Assembly (NCBI RefSeq): GCF_024331145.1
Contig: NZ_JANDJO010000006.1
Coordinates: forward strand, 1 to 64,000
Source of the DNA: Shimia sp. CNT1-13L.2
GTDB taxonomy: Bacteria; Pseudomonadota; Alphaproteobacteria; Rhodobacterales; Rhodobacteraceae
Length of the DNA stretch: 64,000 nucleotides
Direction of reading: 5' to 3'
The first letter of the stretch is position 1. Every line of letters starts with the position of its first letter. Shown here in pieces: positions 1-8,155 of the stretch. The notes beneath the pieces were generated by a model that did not search any database, was not told the DNA's origin, and saw only the letters and a list, made by a program, of their open reading frames with translations. The position numbers were made by a program, and so were the translations under genes.

Positions 1-1
1 G

Positions 2-523
2 AATTCGGCGATCTTCCCCGGCATCCAGGGCGGCCCGCTGATGCACGTGATCGCGGCCAAGGCCGTGGCCTTCGGCGAGGCGCTGCGTCCCGAGTTCAAG
101 GCCTACCAGAAGCAGGTACGCGCCAACGCGGTGGCCCTGGCCGACCAGCTGATCAAGGGCGGTCTCGACATCGTCACCGGCGGCACCGACACCCACGTGA
201 TGCTGGTTGACCTGCGCCCCAAGGGCGTGACCGGCAACATCGTCGACAAGGCCCTGGGCCGCGCCCACATCACCACCAACAAGAACGGCATCCCGTTTGA
301 CCCCGAAAAGCCGACCGTGACCTCTGGCATCCGCCTCGGCACCCCGGCGGGCACCACCCGCGGCTTCGGCGAAGCGGAATTCCGCGAGATCGCCGACCTG
401 ATCGTCGAAGTCGTCGACGGCCTCGCCGCCAACGGGGAAGACGGCAACGCAGAAGTCGAAGCAAACGTCCGCGCAAAGGTCAAAACCCTCTGCGACCGCT
501 TCCCGCTCTATCCGAACCACTGA
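2..523 (+). CDS. glyA: Serine hydroxymethyltransferase, C-terminal part
   Basis: The reading frame is open from the window edge and starts with [12 protein letters not shown], the stretch that follows the PLP-lysine region in SHMT. It then has the [10 protein letters not shown] helix, a T-D-T-H motif and [14 protein letters not shown], all typical of the C-terminal half. It ends in LYPNH. The enzyme interconverts serine and glycine with tetrahydrofolate in the cytoplasm. The N-terminus and the catalytic lysine lie outside the window. A malyl-CoA lyase gene follows after 38 bp, so this copy may belong to a serine-cycle cluster rather than being only the housekeeping copy. Confidence 0.95.
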   Translation, partial: NSAIFPGIQGGPLMHVIAAKAVAFGEALRPEFKAYQKQVRANAVALADQLIKGGLDIVTGGTDTHVMLVDLRPKGVTGNIVDKALGRAHITTNKNGIPFDPEKPTVTSGIRLGTPAGTTRGFGEAEFREIADLIVEVVDGLAANGEDGNAEVEANVRAKVKTLCDRFPLYPNH

Positions 524-561
524 AAAACCACGCGCATTAACGCATTCCAGGAGTCCAACAC

Positions 562-1539
562 ATGAGTTTCTTCCCCATCGAGCAGGCCCCCGGCCGTCTC
601 AACCGTTCCGAACTGGCCGTTCCCGGCAGCCAGCCCGGCATGTTCGAAAAAGCCGCCCAATCGGACGTCGACGTGATCTTCCTTGATCTCGAAGACGCGG
701 TTGCGCCGGACGAAAAGGAACAGGCCCGCAAGAACATCATCGAAGCCCTGAACGACATCGACTGGGGCAACAAGACCATGTCGGTGCGCATCAACGGTCT
801 CGACACCCACTACATGTACCGCGACGTGGTCGACGTGGTCGAACAGGCCGGTGAACGCCTCGACCTGATCATGATCCCCAAAGTCGGCACCGCCGCCGAC
901 GTCTATGCCGTCGACATGATGGTCACCCAGATCGAAGACGCCAAGGGCCTGAAAAAACGCATCGGTTTCGAACACATCATCGAAACCGCGCTTGGCATGC
1001 AGAACGTGCACGAGATCGCCGCCGCCTCCAAGCGGAACGAAAGCCTGCACTTCGGCGTCGCCGACTATGCCGCCTCGACCCGTGCCCGCACCACCATCAT
1101 CGGCGGCGTGAACCCCGACTATTCGGTCCTGACCGATCCGGCCGCCGACGGATCGCGTGAAACCCACTGGGGCGACATGTGGCACTATGCGCTGGCCCGC
1201 ATGGTCGTGGCGGCCCGTGCCAATGGCCTGCGCCCGATCGACGGCCCCTTCGGCGACTTCCAGGATGCCGACGGCTACCGCGCCGCCGCCAAGCGCGCCG
1301 CCGTTCTGGGGTGTGAGGGCAAATGGGCCATCCACCCCTCGCAGATCGCGCTGGCCAACGAAGTCATGTCGCCTTCCGAGGCAGAGGTCACCAAGGCCAA
1401 GCGCATCCTCGAAGCCATGGCCGAAGCCGAAGCCGCCGGAAAAGGCGCGGTCTCTCTCGACGGACGCCTGATCGACTATGCCTCGATCCGCCAGGCCGAA
1501 GTGCTGGTGGAAAAAGCCAAGCAGATCGCGGGCAACTAA
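562..1539 (+). CDS. mcl: L-malyl-CoA / beta-methylmalyl-CoA lyase (HpcH/HpaI aldolase family)
   Basis: This 325-residue protein of the citrate-lyase beta / HpcH family has VIFLDLEDAVAPD near residue 38 (Mg-binding acidic motif), SVRINGLDTHYMYRD near 75, LIMIPKVG near 103, a FGVADYAASTRART motif near 172 and GKWAIHPSQ near 255. As I remember the family, it resembles the methylotroph MclA, which splits malyl-CoA into glyoxylate and acetyl-CoA, more than the Rhodobacter ethylmalonyl-CoA-pathway Mcl1. A good AGGAG site precedes the ATG, and glyA is directly upstream. With glyA this suggests the serine cycle. The glyoxylate could equally come from the ethylmalonyl-CoA pathway. Confidence 0.88.
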   Translation: MSFFPIEQAPGRLNRSELAVPGSQPGMFEKAAQSDVDVIFLDLEDAVAPDEKEQARKNIIEALNDIDWGNKTMSVRINGLDTHYMYRDVVDVVEQAGERLDLIMIPKVGTAADVYAVDMMVTQIEDAKGLKKRIGFEHIIETALGMQNVHEIAAASKRNESLHFGVADYAASTRARTTIIGGVNPDYSVLTDPAADGSRETHWGDMWHYALARMVVAARANGLRPIDGPFGDFQDADGYRAAAKRAAVLGCEGKWAIHPSQIALANEVMSPSEAEVTKAKRILEAMAEAEAAGKGAVSLDGRLIDYASIRQAEVLVEKAKQIAGN

Positions 1540-1559
1540 GCCGCGCAACCACCCACAGG

Positions 1560-1593
1560 AAAGGCCCGGCCAGTATTGGCGCGGGCCTTTTTT
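1560..1593 (+). terminator. Intrinsic terminator after malyl-CoA lyase
   Basis: A 9-bp stem (AAAGGCCCG paired with CGGGCCTTT) with a 13-nt loop is followed by a T run. It sits 20 bp past the malyl-CoA lyase stop and ends the glyA-mcl transcript before the TetR promoter. Confidence 0.85.
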
Positions 1594-1610
1594 ATGTCTG
1601 CCTGAAATTG

Positions 1611-1647
1611 TTGCAAAATGAATTATGAATCAGTATTCATGTTTCAT
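1611..1647 (+). promoter_or_regulatory. TetR-gene promoter with operator O1
   Basis: A sigma70-type promoter, TTGCAA (1611-1616), 17 bp, TATTCA (1634-1639), overlaps an inverted repeat ATGAAT-N4-ATTCAT at 1625-1640 that continues as ATTCATGTTTCAT to 1647. The same 23-nt pattern recurs in front of the substrate-binding protein gene (10910-10932), also in the sense direction. The operator fills the space between -35 and -10, a repression geometry. The predicted transcription start falls at about 1646, the ATG itself, so the TetR mRNA may be leaderless. Confidence 0.7.
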
Positions 1648-2233
1648 GACTATTCAAGCCCCCAAGACCAAACGCGGCACCGCGCGCCGTGAAATCCTGC
1701 TCCGTTCCGCCGAGAAAGTCATCGGCGAAAAGGGCTATGCCGCTGCATCCATCGCCGACATCACCCGCGATTCCAGCACCGCCCAAGGCACATTCTATCT
1801 CTATTTCGCCTCCAAGGCCGAAGTTTTCCGCGAACTTGTTCTGGAAATGGGCGCGCTCATCCGGAAAGTGATGAGCGAGGCCATCGCAAGCGCCCCCAAC
1901 CGTCTCGAGGCCGAACGCCTCGGGCTGCGCGCCTTTCTCGGCTTTGTATCCGAACGCCCCCACCTCTATCGCATCGTTGAAGAGGCCCGTTTTGTCGATC
2001 CCGAGGCCTATCGCGATTACTTCTCGCTGTTCGAACAGGGCTACCGCGACCAGCTTGAAAAAGCCGCCGCGTCCGGCGAGATCAGCCCCGGCAACGCCGA
2101 AGTCCGCGCTTGGGTTCTTATGGGCATCGCCAAGAACCTTGGCGACCGCTACGTCCTGCTTGACCAGAGCGCCGATCTTGACGCCGTCACAGACGAAGCC
2201 TTTGACATGATCAAGAACGGATTGGCCCCGTGA
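1646..2233 (+). CDS. TetR-family transcriptional regulator of the catabolic island
   Basis: This 195-residue protein has a TetR helix-turn-helix in residues about 20-65: ILLRSAEKVIGEKGYAAASIADI, then STAQGTFYLYFASKAEVFREL. A ligand-binding helical domain follows. An ATG also exists at 1625, but it lies inside the inverted repeat and upstream of the predicted transcription start, so 1646 is preferred. Neither start has a Shine-Dalgarno sequence. The gene leads the acyl-CoA catabolic genes and its stop overlaps the next start (GTGA). An identical operator in front of the transporter genes at 10.9 kb indicates that it represses both arms, probably released by an acyl-CoA or its acid; that ligand is an inference. 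Confidence 0.88.
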   Translation: MTIQAPKTKRGTARREILLRSAEKVIGEKGYAAASIADITRDSSTAQGTFYLYFASKAEVFRELVLEMGALIRKVMSEAIASAPNRLEAERLGLRAFLGFVSERPHLYRIVEEARFVDPEAYRDYFSLFEQGYRDQLEKAAASGEISPGNAEVRAWVLMGIAKNLGDRYVLLDQSADLDAVTDEAFDMIKNGLAP

Positions 2234-2997
2234 CCCAAGGAAGCGATCTCCTGTCCCTGACCGAGCACCGCGACGGTATCTGGCACATGAAGCTCTCGGC
2301 ACCCCGCGCCAATGCACTTGAGCCGGTGTTTCTGGATACCATCCGTGCGGCATTGGACCAGATCGAAACCACCGCGCCAAGCGCCCTTGTCATGACGGCC
2401 GGGCGCAACTTCTGTTCTGGCGGTGACGTGGCGCGCTTCTTCGAAGCGGTCAAGGCCGGCCAAGGCAAGGCCTATGCCCAAAGCGTCGTGCCCGTGCTGC
2501 AAGAGATCGTCCTGCGTCTCACCGCCCTGCCCGCCCCCGTCGTCATCGCCGCGCGTGGTGCCAACACGGGCGGCGGATGCGGGTTTCTCTTTGCCTCCGA
2601 TCTGGCCGTCATCCACCCGACAAGCTTTGTGCAGCCCTACTACGCCCGCGTCGGATTTGCCCCTGACGGAGGCTGGACAGCCCTTCTGCCAGAACGGATC
2701 GGTGCCGGACCTTCCTTGGCATGGCTTCAGGAAGACGCGCGCAAATCCTGCGCCGACCTGCGCGCCCTTGGCCTCGCGAGCCACGTCTCCGACACCCCCG
2801 AGGCAAAGGCGTTTTCGCTTCTGGACGACGTCAATCTGGCAACGCTCGCAACCGCTAAAACCCTCGTCTGGGATGCCGAGCGCCTTGCCCGTCTCGATCG
2901 CCGTCTCAAGGCCGAGACCGAAGCCTTTTACCAACGCATTGACCAGCCCGACACCCTTAAGGGCATGACCGCATTCCTGTCGCCACAAGAGGCCTGA
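2230..2997 (+). CDS. Enoyl-CoA hydratase/isomerase family protein, atypical active site
   Basis: This 255-residue crotonase-fold protein starts with GTG overlapping the TetR stop. Oxyanion-hole segments are visible: AGRNFCSGGDVARF near 57 and ANTGGGCGFLFASDLAV near 110. Both catalytic glutamates of classical hydratase are absent. GGGCE is GGGCG, and the PE of the second motif is replaced in VQPYYARVGFAPDGGW. The Asp in APDGG matches the PaaG/enoyl-CoA-isomerase type. A delta3-delta2 or ring-type isomerase role is therefore more likely than plain hydration. The neighbouring MaoC proteins could supply the hydratase activity. Confidence 0.85.
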   Translation: MTQGSDLLSLTEHRDGIWHMKLSAPRANALEPVFLDTIRAALDQIETTAPSALVMTAGRNFCSGGDVARFFEAVKAGQGKAYAQSVVPVLQEIVLRLTALPAPVVIAARGANTGGGCGFLFASDLAVIHPTSFVQPYYARVGFAPDGGWTALLPERIGAGPSLAWLQEDARKSCADLRALGLASHVSDTPEAKAFSLLDDVNLATLATAKTLVWDAERLARLDRRLKAETEAFYQRIDQPDTLKGMTAFLSPQEA

Positions 2998-3002
2998 AAA
3001 AC

Positions 3003-4490
3003 ATGTTCGACATCGTCACCGACATGGCCGCCAAGCGCGCCGAGATCACGCCGGACCGTATCGCCTTCGTGGAACAGGCCACCGGCCGGAACTGGAGCTT
3101 TTCTGAGATCAACCGCGCCGCCAATGGCATGGCAGCAGGCCTGATGGACTTGGGCCTGAGCGAAGGTGACCGTGTCGCGATCCTCTGCCCCAATACGACA
3201 ACCTTCTTCATTGCGCTCTTTGCCTGCCAGAAATCCGGTCTGGTCCTGTGCCCGCTGAACTGGCGTCAACCCGCCCCCGAACTGATCGACACGCTGGCCC
3301 CGTTTCCGCCACGTGTCATCCTGCATGACACCACCTTCGCCGGACCGGCCTATGACGTGGCCGAGGCCTTCTCGATCCCTGCCGTCGCGTTTGAGGGGCA
3401 GGTCACCGAATGGATCGACGCCGGCACCGATGGCTCTGCAGGCGTCATCCCCGCCGACAGGCTCTGGTATCTGCTGTTCACCTCCGGCACCACGGGCCGC
3501 CCCAAGGCGGTGATCCAGACCGCCCGCATGAGCTGGGCCAATGCCGTCAACATCGGGCAGGCCATCGACCTCACCAGCCAGGACCGCGCAGTCAACTTCC
3601 TGCCCCTCTTCCACACCGCTGGCATCAACCTCTACACCCTGCCAGTGTTCCTCAATGGAGGTTGCTCCACGGTTCTGTCCAAGTTCGATGATGCCACCGT
3701 CCTGACCATGCTTCAGGCGGGCGACATCAGCCAGTTTTTCGGCGTCCCCGCCATCTATCAGGCCCTCAGCCTGTCACCCGACATTGATCGCGTCGACTGG
3801 ACTACCATCCGCTGCGGCTGTGGCGGTGCGCCTCTGCCCGAACCTCTGATCCGCTTTTTCGCCGACCGCGGCGCGCGCGTTCTGAACGGTTTCGGCATGA
3901 CGGAAACCGGCCCCACGGTGTTCCTGATGGACGAGGCAAACGCCGAGGCCAAGATCGGCTCGGTCGGGCGGCCGCAGATGCTCACCGAATGCCGCCTCGA
4001 CGGCGTGGCGGACGGCGAGACCGGCGAGGGCGAAATTCAGTTTCGCGGCCCCAACATCACCCCCGGCTACTACCAGAATGACGAGGCCACCAGGGGCGCG
4101 TTCACCAAGGACGGCTGGCTCAAGACCGGCGATGTCGGCCATCGCGACGCGGATGGCTTCTATTTCATCGTCGACCGCATCAAGGACATGTACATCTCGG
4201 GCGGCGAAAACGTCTATCCGGCCGAAGTCGAGCGCATCCTCGTGCAACACCCGGATGTCCTCGAGGCGGCCGTGATCGGTGTGCCCGACAGCAAGTGGGG
4301 CGAGGTTGGCGCGGCCTACCTGATGCCCCGCCCCGGCCACGCCATTGATGGCGAGGCCTTGCGCCTGTGGTGCCGCGAACGCCTCGCCGCCTACAAGGTT
4401 CCGGCGCACGTCGCACAGGTTGACGATTTCCCCCGCACAGCCGCCGGCAAAATCCGCAAACCCGATCTTCGCAAGGAATTCTCAGCATGA
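3003..4490 (+). CDS. AMP-dependent acyl-CoA synthetase (ligase)
   Basis: This 495-residue ANL-superfamily enzyme has the P-loop motif YLLFTSGTTGRPKAV near 157, the GFGMTETGP adenine motif near 297, WLKTGDVG near 375, the hinge RIKDMYISGGENVYPAEVE near 395 and the C-terminal catalytic lysine in AAGKIRKPDL. It activates a carboxylic acid to its CoA thioester with ATP in the cytoplasm. The order of enoyl-CoA isomerase, ligase and two MaoC proteins marks a beta-oxidation-like module fed by the Liv-type importer. The substrate (short, branched, cyclic or aromatic acid) cannot be read from the sequence. Confidence 0.92.
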   Translation: MFDIVTDMAAKRAEITPDRIAFVEQATGRNWSFSEINRAANGMAAGLMDLGLSEGDRVAILCPNTTTFFIALFACQKSGLVLCPLNWRQPAPELIDTLAPFPPRVILHDTTFAGPAYDVAEAFSIPAVAFEGQVTEWIDAGTDGSAGVIPADRLWYLLFTSGTTGRPKAVIQTARMSWANAVNIGQAIDLTSQDRAVNFLPLFHTAGINLYTLPVFLNGGCSTVLSKFDDATVLTMLQAGDISQFFGVPAIYQALSLSPDIDRVDWTTIRCGCGGAPLPEPLIRFFADRGARVLNGFGMTETGPTVFLMDEANAEAKIGSVGRPQMLTECRLDGVADGETGEGEIQFRGPNITPGYYQNDEATRGAFTKDGWLKTGDVGHRDADGFYFIVDRIKDMYISGGENVYPAEVERILVQHPDVLEAAVIGVPDSKWGEVGAAYLMPRPGHAIDGEALRLWCRERLAAYKVPAHVAQVDDFPRTAAGKIRKPDLRKEFSA

Positions 4491-4840
4491 CCGAGCTTAG
4501 CGCCCTCTGGCGCCCTACTCAGGATGATTTCAACCTCTTCGCCGAAGTCTCCGGCGACGACAATCCGATCCACGTCGACGAAGAGTTTTCGCGCAACTCG
4601 GCCTTCGGGCGCACGGTCAGCCACGGCATGCTGATCTATTCGAAACTCTGGGGCATGGTCTGCGCCCATCATCCCGGCGCGCGGTCGGTGGAACAGAAGA
4701 TGATGTTCCCGAACCCCACCTACACCGGTGAAGACATCCGCCTCATGGTCACCGGCGCCATTCCCGGCCACATCGAGATGCGCGCGGTTCGGGTTGCCGA
4801 TGGCGCAGAGGTCTTTCTTGGCGAAGCGGAGGTCGCATAA
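4487..4840 (+). CDS. MaoC-like (R)-specific enoyl-CoA hydratase, catalytic subunit
   Basis: This 117-residue hot-dog protein carries the hydratase-2 motif FAEVSGDDNPIHVD near residue 18, with the catalytic Asp and His in place, followed by FGRTVSHGMLI. It would add water to a trans-2-enoyl-CoA. Its ATG overlaps the ligase stop (ATGA) and its stop overlaps the next start (TAATG), so the three genes are translationally coupled. Its short length suggests that it works as a dimer, possibly with the next gene product. Confidence 0.88.
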   Translation: MTELSALWRPTQDDFNLFAEVSGDDNPIHVDEEFSRNSAFGRTVSHGMLIYSKLWGMVCAHHPGARSVEQKMMFPNPTYTGEDIRLMVTGAIPGHIEMRAVRVADGAEVFLGEAEVA

Positions 4841-5199
4841 TGGAGGTTGGACAAAAGGCGGAACTGACCCGCACCTTCACCCCCGAGGACATCGCGGGAT
4901 ATGACGCGCTCGCGTCGGGCCGCACAGAGGGCCAGGTGCCCGAACCCCTGATCGCGGCGCTGTTTTCCTATCTCCTAGGCGTCAAACTGCCCGGCCCCGG
5001 AACCAACTACCTGAAACAAGAGATCGCCTTCCCCGAAAAGGCCCCGCTGGACATGGCTCTGACCGCTTCGGTCGAAGTCACCCGCCTGCGGCCCGAAAAA
5101 CAGATCGTGGATCTCTGGGCCAAGGCCACCCTGCCCGACGGCACCGTTGTCGCCGAAGGCCGGTCGCTGGTGAAATACGCCGACACCGGCCACGTGTAA
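4840..5199 (+). CDS. MaoC/hot-dog family protein lacking the catalytic dyad
   Basis: This 119-residue protein has hot-dog features: a GQKAELTRTFTPEDIAGYDAL start as in MaoC domains, then EPLIAALFSYLLGVKLPGPGTNYLKQEIAF. The Asp-x4-His hydratase dyad seen in the upstream protein is absent. Overlapping genes for one complete and one degenerate hot-dog protein fit a heteromeric hydratase in which this subunit shapes the acyl pocket. This is inferred from layout; a non-catalytic thioesterase-like fold is the alternative. Confidence 0.8.
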   Translation: MEVGQKAELTRTFTPEDIAGYDALASGRTEGQVPEPLIAALFSYLLGVKLPGPGTNYLKQEIAFPEKAPLDMALTASVEVTRLRPEKQIVDLWAKATLPDGTVVAEGRSLVKYADTGHV

Positions 5200-5215
5200 T
5201 CACGTCACAAGACTA

Positions 5216-5264
5216 AAACACCAAGGGCTGTGTCCGCTGAAAGCAGGCACAGCCCTTGGTGTTT
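5216..5264. terminator. Bidirectional hairpin between the two convergent arms
   Basis: A perfect 17-bp inverted repeat (5216-5232 with 5248-5264) with a 15-nt loop is flanked by A and T runs. It lies between the convergent MaoC and hydrolase genes and is the meeting point of the two arms of the island. Confidence 0.85.
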
Positions 5265-5293
5265 GGTAAGATCGAAAACCAGAGAGCGGGCGA

Positions 5294-6061
5294 TCAAAGA
5301 CCGTCTTCAAACGCCCGAAGCGCGGCCAGAAAGGCCTCCGGCTCCTCAAGGTTCGCCGAATGCCCCGACTGCGCAAATCCGACCGAACGCGCCCGCGGCG
5401 CGGTGTTCGCCATCCAGAGCGCCGTCGCCTCCGGGTAGACACGGCTCCTTTCGCCGTAGCCAACCAGCCAGGGCACATCGACCCTGGCAACCACATCCCA
5501 CAGATTCAGCGCCATCAGGTCATCCCAGTAGGCCGCCATGATCGCGGGATCATTCGACAGCACCTGCGAAAGGGCGGCGTCACGCGAAAAGGCGGGCGCG
5601 CCCTCGCGGGTTGCGAACATGGTCGTGGCGATCTTTTCCGCCGCACTGGCCCAGTCTTCGTGGATTTCGCGGGTCGAGGCCGCAAGGCGTTCCGGCGTAG
5701 AGCCAAGCAACCCCAGATCCCAATCCGAACCATTTGCCGGACGCGGGCTCATGTCGAGGGTCACGAGGCCAGACAGGCGCGCGGTCCCGTGATCGCGGAT
5801 ATAGGACCACGCCACCGCCGCCCCCATCGACCATCCCACCAAAAGAACGTCCTCACGCCCCGTGGCACGGATCAACGCATCGACCTGCGCAACACAGGCA
5901 TCAAGGCCGGTCGGATGGACCGTATTGTCGCCATGGCCGGGAAAATCCGGGGCCATGGCCCGTGGTCCAAGGGCGTCAACAAGCGGATCGAACACCGATC
6001 CCCGCATCGTCCACCCATGCAGGAACAGGACTGGCCGGTCGTTAGGTTTGGTCGTCATCAT
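5294..6061 (-). CDS. Alpha/beta-fold hydrolase
   Basis: This 255-residue protein has PVLFLHGWTMRGSVFDPL near residue 10 (HG oxyanion motif), the nucleophile elbow GWSMGA near 94 and a C-terminal SGHSANLEEPEAF with the catalytic His. Its ATG overlaps the permease stop, so it is the last gene of the Liv-type operon. It may release a free acid from an ester or lactone before CoA activation. Specificity is unknown. Confidence 0.87.
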   Translation of the reverse strand: MMTTKPNDRPVLFLHGWTMRGSVFDPLVDALGPRAMAPDFPGHGDNTVHPTGLDACVAQVDALIRATGREDVLLVGWSMGAAVAWSYIRDHGTARLSGLVTLDMSPRPANGSDWDLGLLGSTPERLAASTREIHEDWASAAEKIATTMFATREGAPAFSRDAALSQVLSNDPAIMAAYWDDLMALNLWDVVARVDVPWLVGYGERSRVYPEATALWMANTAPRARSVGFAQSGHSANLEEPEAFLAALRAFEDGL

Positions 6062-7110
6062 TTACCGGACCGCAAGCGCCCCACGATCCCCGTCGGGAAG
6101 AAATACACACTCAGGATGAACAGAACGCCCAGCCACAAAAGCCACCTATCGGGATCAAGCAGGCGCGACAACAGCGGGATCGCCTCGGTCGCCGCCGCCG
6201 CACTTCCCATCAGGTCCTGCAAATAGGTCTGAGCCAGAACCAGAAGCGTCGCCCCGATGGCCGCCCCCCAGATCGTGCCCATGCCGCCAATCACCACCAT
6301 CAAGAGGATATCCAGCATGATCGCAAAGCTCAGCGTCGTATCCGGCCCGACATAGCGCAGCCACAGGGCAAAAAGGCTCCCCGCCAGCGCCGCAATCGCC
6401 GCCGACAGACAGGTCGCAATCGTCCTGTAAGCCACCACCCGATAGCCAATCGCCTCGGCGCGGAAATCGTTTTCCCGGATCGCCTGCAACACACGGCCAA
6501 AGGACGAGTTCACCACCCGCAGCATCAGCAGGAACAGCATGAGCGAGCAGAAGAAGACCACATAGTAGTTCAGCAGCTTGCCATTGATCTTCACACCGGC
6601 AAATTCGCCCATCCGGTTGGCCGGACCAAGCGCGCGGGGGATCTTGAAGGTAAACCCGTCTTCGCCGCCCGTCAGCCAGGACAGCTGGCTGACCAGCACC
6701 GCCACGGCGGATGCCACCGCAAGGGTAATCATCGCGAAGAAAATCGCCCGTACACGCAGCGAAAACAGTGCGATCACAAAGGCCAGCGCCGCCGCAAGCA
6801 GGGCACCGGAGAGCGAGCCGACAATCAGCGCACCAAAGCCGCGCCCCATGTGCTGCGAGGCAAGGCCAACCCCATAGGCGCCAATGCCGAAGAACATGGT
6901 GTGGGCAAAGCTCACGACGCCGGTATAGCCCAGCAACAGGTCATAACTCGCCGCCAGCACGATGAAAATCGCGATGCGTGCGGCGGTATCAAGCGACCGG
7001 ACACCGGGGAACAGGAACGGCGCAAGCGCCAGCCCGAGGAAAATCGCGATCAACACCAGCGTCAGGGTCTTGGAACGCGGCGCATCGCCGGAAATCAGGG
7101 ACATGATCAT
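6058..7110 (-). CDS. livM: Liv-type ABC transporter permease (LivM family)
   Basis: This 350-residue membrane protein has about nine hydrophobic helices. The LivM signature is ASYDLLLGYTGVVSFAHTMFFGIGAYGVG near residue 54, followed by the cytoplasmic EAA-like loop FGRVLQAIRENDFRAEAIGY near 205. It pairs with the LivH-type permease encoded just upstream. A GAGG site overlaps the end of that gene. Imports the substrate bound by the periplasmic protein at 9.7-10.9 kb. The name reflects family, not proven leucine specificity. Confidence 0.92.
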   Translation of the reverse strand: MIMSLISGDAPRSKTLTLVLIAIFLGLALAPFLFPGVRSLDTAARIAIFIVLAASYDLLLGYTGVVSFAHTMFFGIGAYGVGLASQHMGRGFGALIVGSLSGALLAAALAFVIALFSLRVRAIFFAMITLAVASAVAVLVSQLSWLTGGEDGFTFKIPRALGPANRMGEFAGVKINGKLLNYYVVFFCSLMLFLLMLRVVNSSFGRVLQAIRENDFRAEAIGYRVVAYRTIATCLSAAIAALAGSLFALWLRYVGPDTTLSFAIMLDILLMVVIGGMGTIWGAAIGATLLVLAQTYLQDLMGSAAAATEAIPLLSRLLDPDRWLLWLGVLFILSVYFFPTGIVGRLRSGK

Positions 7111-7120
7111 CTCTTGGTCC

Positions 7121-8155
7121 TCACTTCGCCTTGACCACGGGCATCATGCCCTGGGGTCGCCACAACAGGATCACGGTCATCAGGCCGATGTTGGAAATCA
7201 GCGCGAGCTTGGGTTCGAGGAAGGCGATATAGTTCTGCATCAAGCCCACCAGAAGCGCGCCGATAAAGGCCCCTTCCACCGATCCAAGGCCGCCGATGAT
7301 CACCACGATGAAGACAAGGATCATCATCTCCTCGCCCATTCCGGCGGTGATCACCTCTTCGTATAGGCCCCACATCACACCGCCCAGACCGGCCAGCGCC
7401 GATCCCGCGATGAACACGCCGACAAAGACAACCCGCAGCCGATAACCAAGCGCCTCGACCATCTCGCCGTTCTCGACACCGGCCCGCACAATCAGGCCGA
7501 TCTTGGTGCGGCGAAACACAAGGCGCATCGCCACGAACAGAACCAACCCGACAGCCACGGCCAACAGACGGTATTTCTCAAGCGCCGCGCCCCAGAAGGT
7601 CACCGCCCCCTTGAACATCTCCGGGCGCGTCAGGAAAATCTCTTCCGGCCCCCAGATCACGTGGATCATCTGCTCGATCACGATCAGGCCGCCCACGGTG
7701 ACAAGAATCTGTTTGAGGTGAGCGCCGTAAACCGGCTTTACGATCACCTTCTCGAAGGCCCACCCAAGCAGGCCTGTGACCGCCATCGCGGCCAGAACCG
7801 CCAGCAAAATCGCCGTCAGGTTCAGAACAAGCGAGGGTGCCGCCGCCCATTGCCCAAAGGCGAACAACACGCTGACCCCGACAAAGGCGCCAACCGAAAT
7901 AAAGGCACCGTGGCCAAAGTTGATCACGTCCATCAGGCCAAAGACCAGCGTCAGGCCGGATGCGATGATGAAGATCATCATCCCCATCGCCAGCCCCGAA
8001 ACGGTCAGCGTCAGCCAGCTGGACGGGTTGCCAATCGCCACAAAGCCGAACACCACAAGGATCGGGATCAGCAGGAACGGCATCGCCTGCGCGATCCGCG
8101 CGGAAAGCGGAACATCCGCAAAAGTAGGTTTATGATCGGGGGCTGCTGTCATCAT
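7121..8155 (-). CDS. livH: Liv-type ABC transporter permease (LivH family)
   Basis: This 344-residue protein has multiple hydrophobic helices and the LivH motif GLTLVFGLMDVINFGHGAFISVGAF near residue 68. The loop LVFRRTKIGLIVRAGVENGEMVEALGY near 205 contacts the ATPases. The C-terminus has GALLVGLMQNYIAFLEP. Its ATG overlaps the stop of the LivF-type ATPase (ATGA). Unusually the permeases follow the ATPases in this operon (SBP-livG-livF-livH-livM-hydrolase). Confidence 0.92.
   Translation of the reverse strand: MMTAAPDHKPTFADVPLSARIAQAMPFLLIPILVVFGFVAIGNPSSWLTLTVSGLAMGMMIFIIASGLTLVFGLMDVINFGHGAFISVGAFVGVSVLFAFGQWAAAPSLVLNLTAILLAVLAAMAVTGLLGWAFEKVIVKPVYGAHLKQILVTVGGLIVIEQMIHVIWGPEEIFLTRPEMFKGAVTFWGAALEKYRLLAVAVGLVLFVAMRLVFRRTKIGLIVRAGVENGEMVEALGYRLRVVFVGVFIAGSALAGLGGVMWGLYEEVITAGMGEEMMILVFIVVIIGGLGSVEGAFIGALLVGLMQNYIAFLEPKLALISNIGLMTVILLWRPQGMMPVVKAK

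Noticed and set aside
508-1548. Long minus-strand frame (346 codons) opposite malyl-CoA lyase
   Set aside because: It is an antisense shadow of a well-supported gene in GC-rich DNA, and its composition (runs of Gly, His, Asp, Val) is typical of such shadows.
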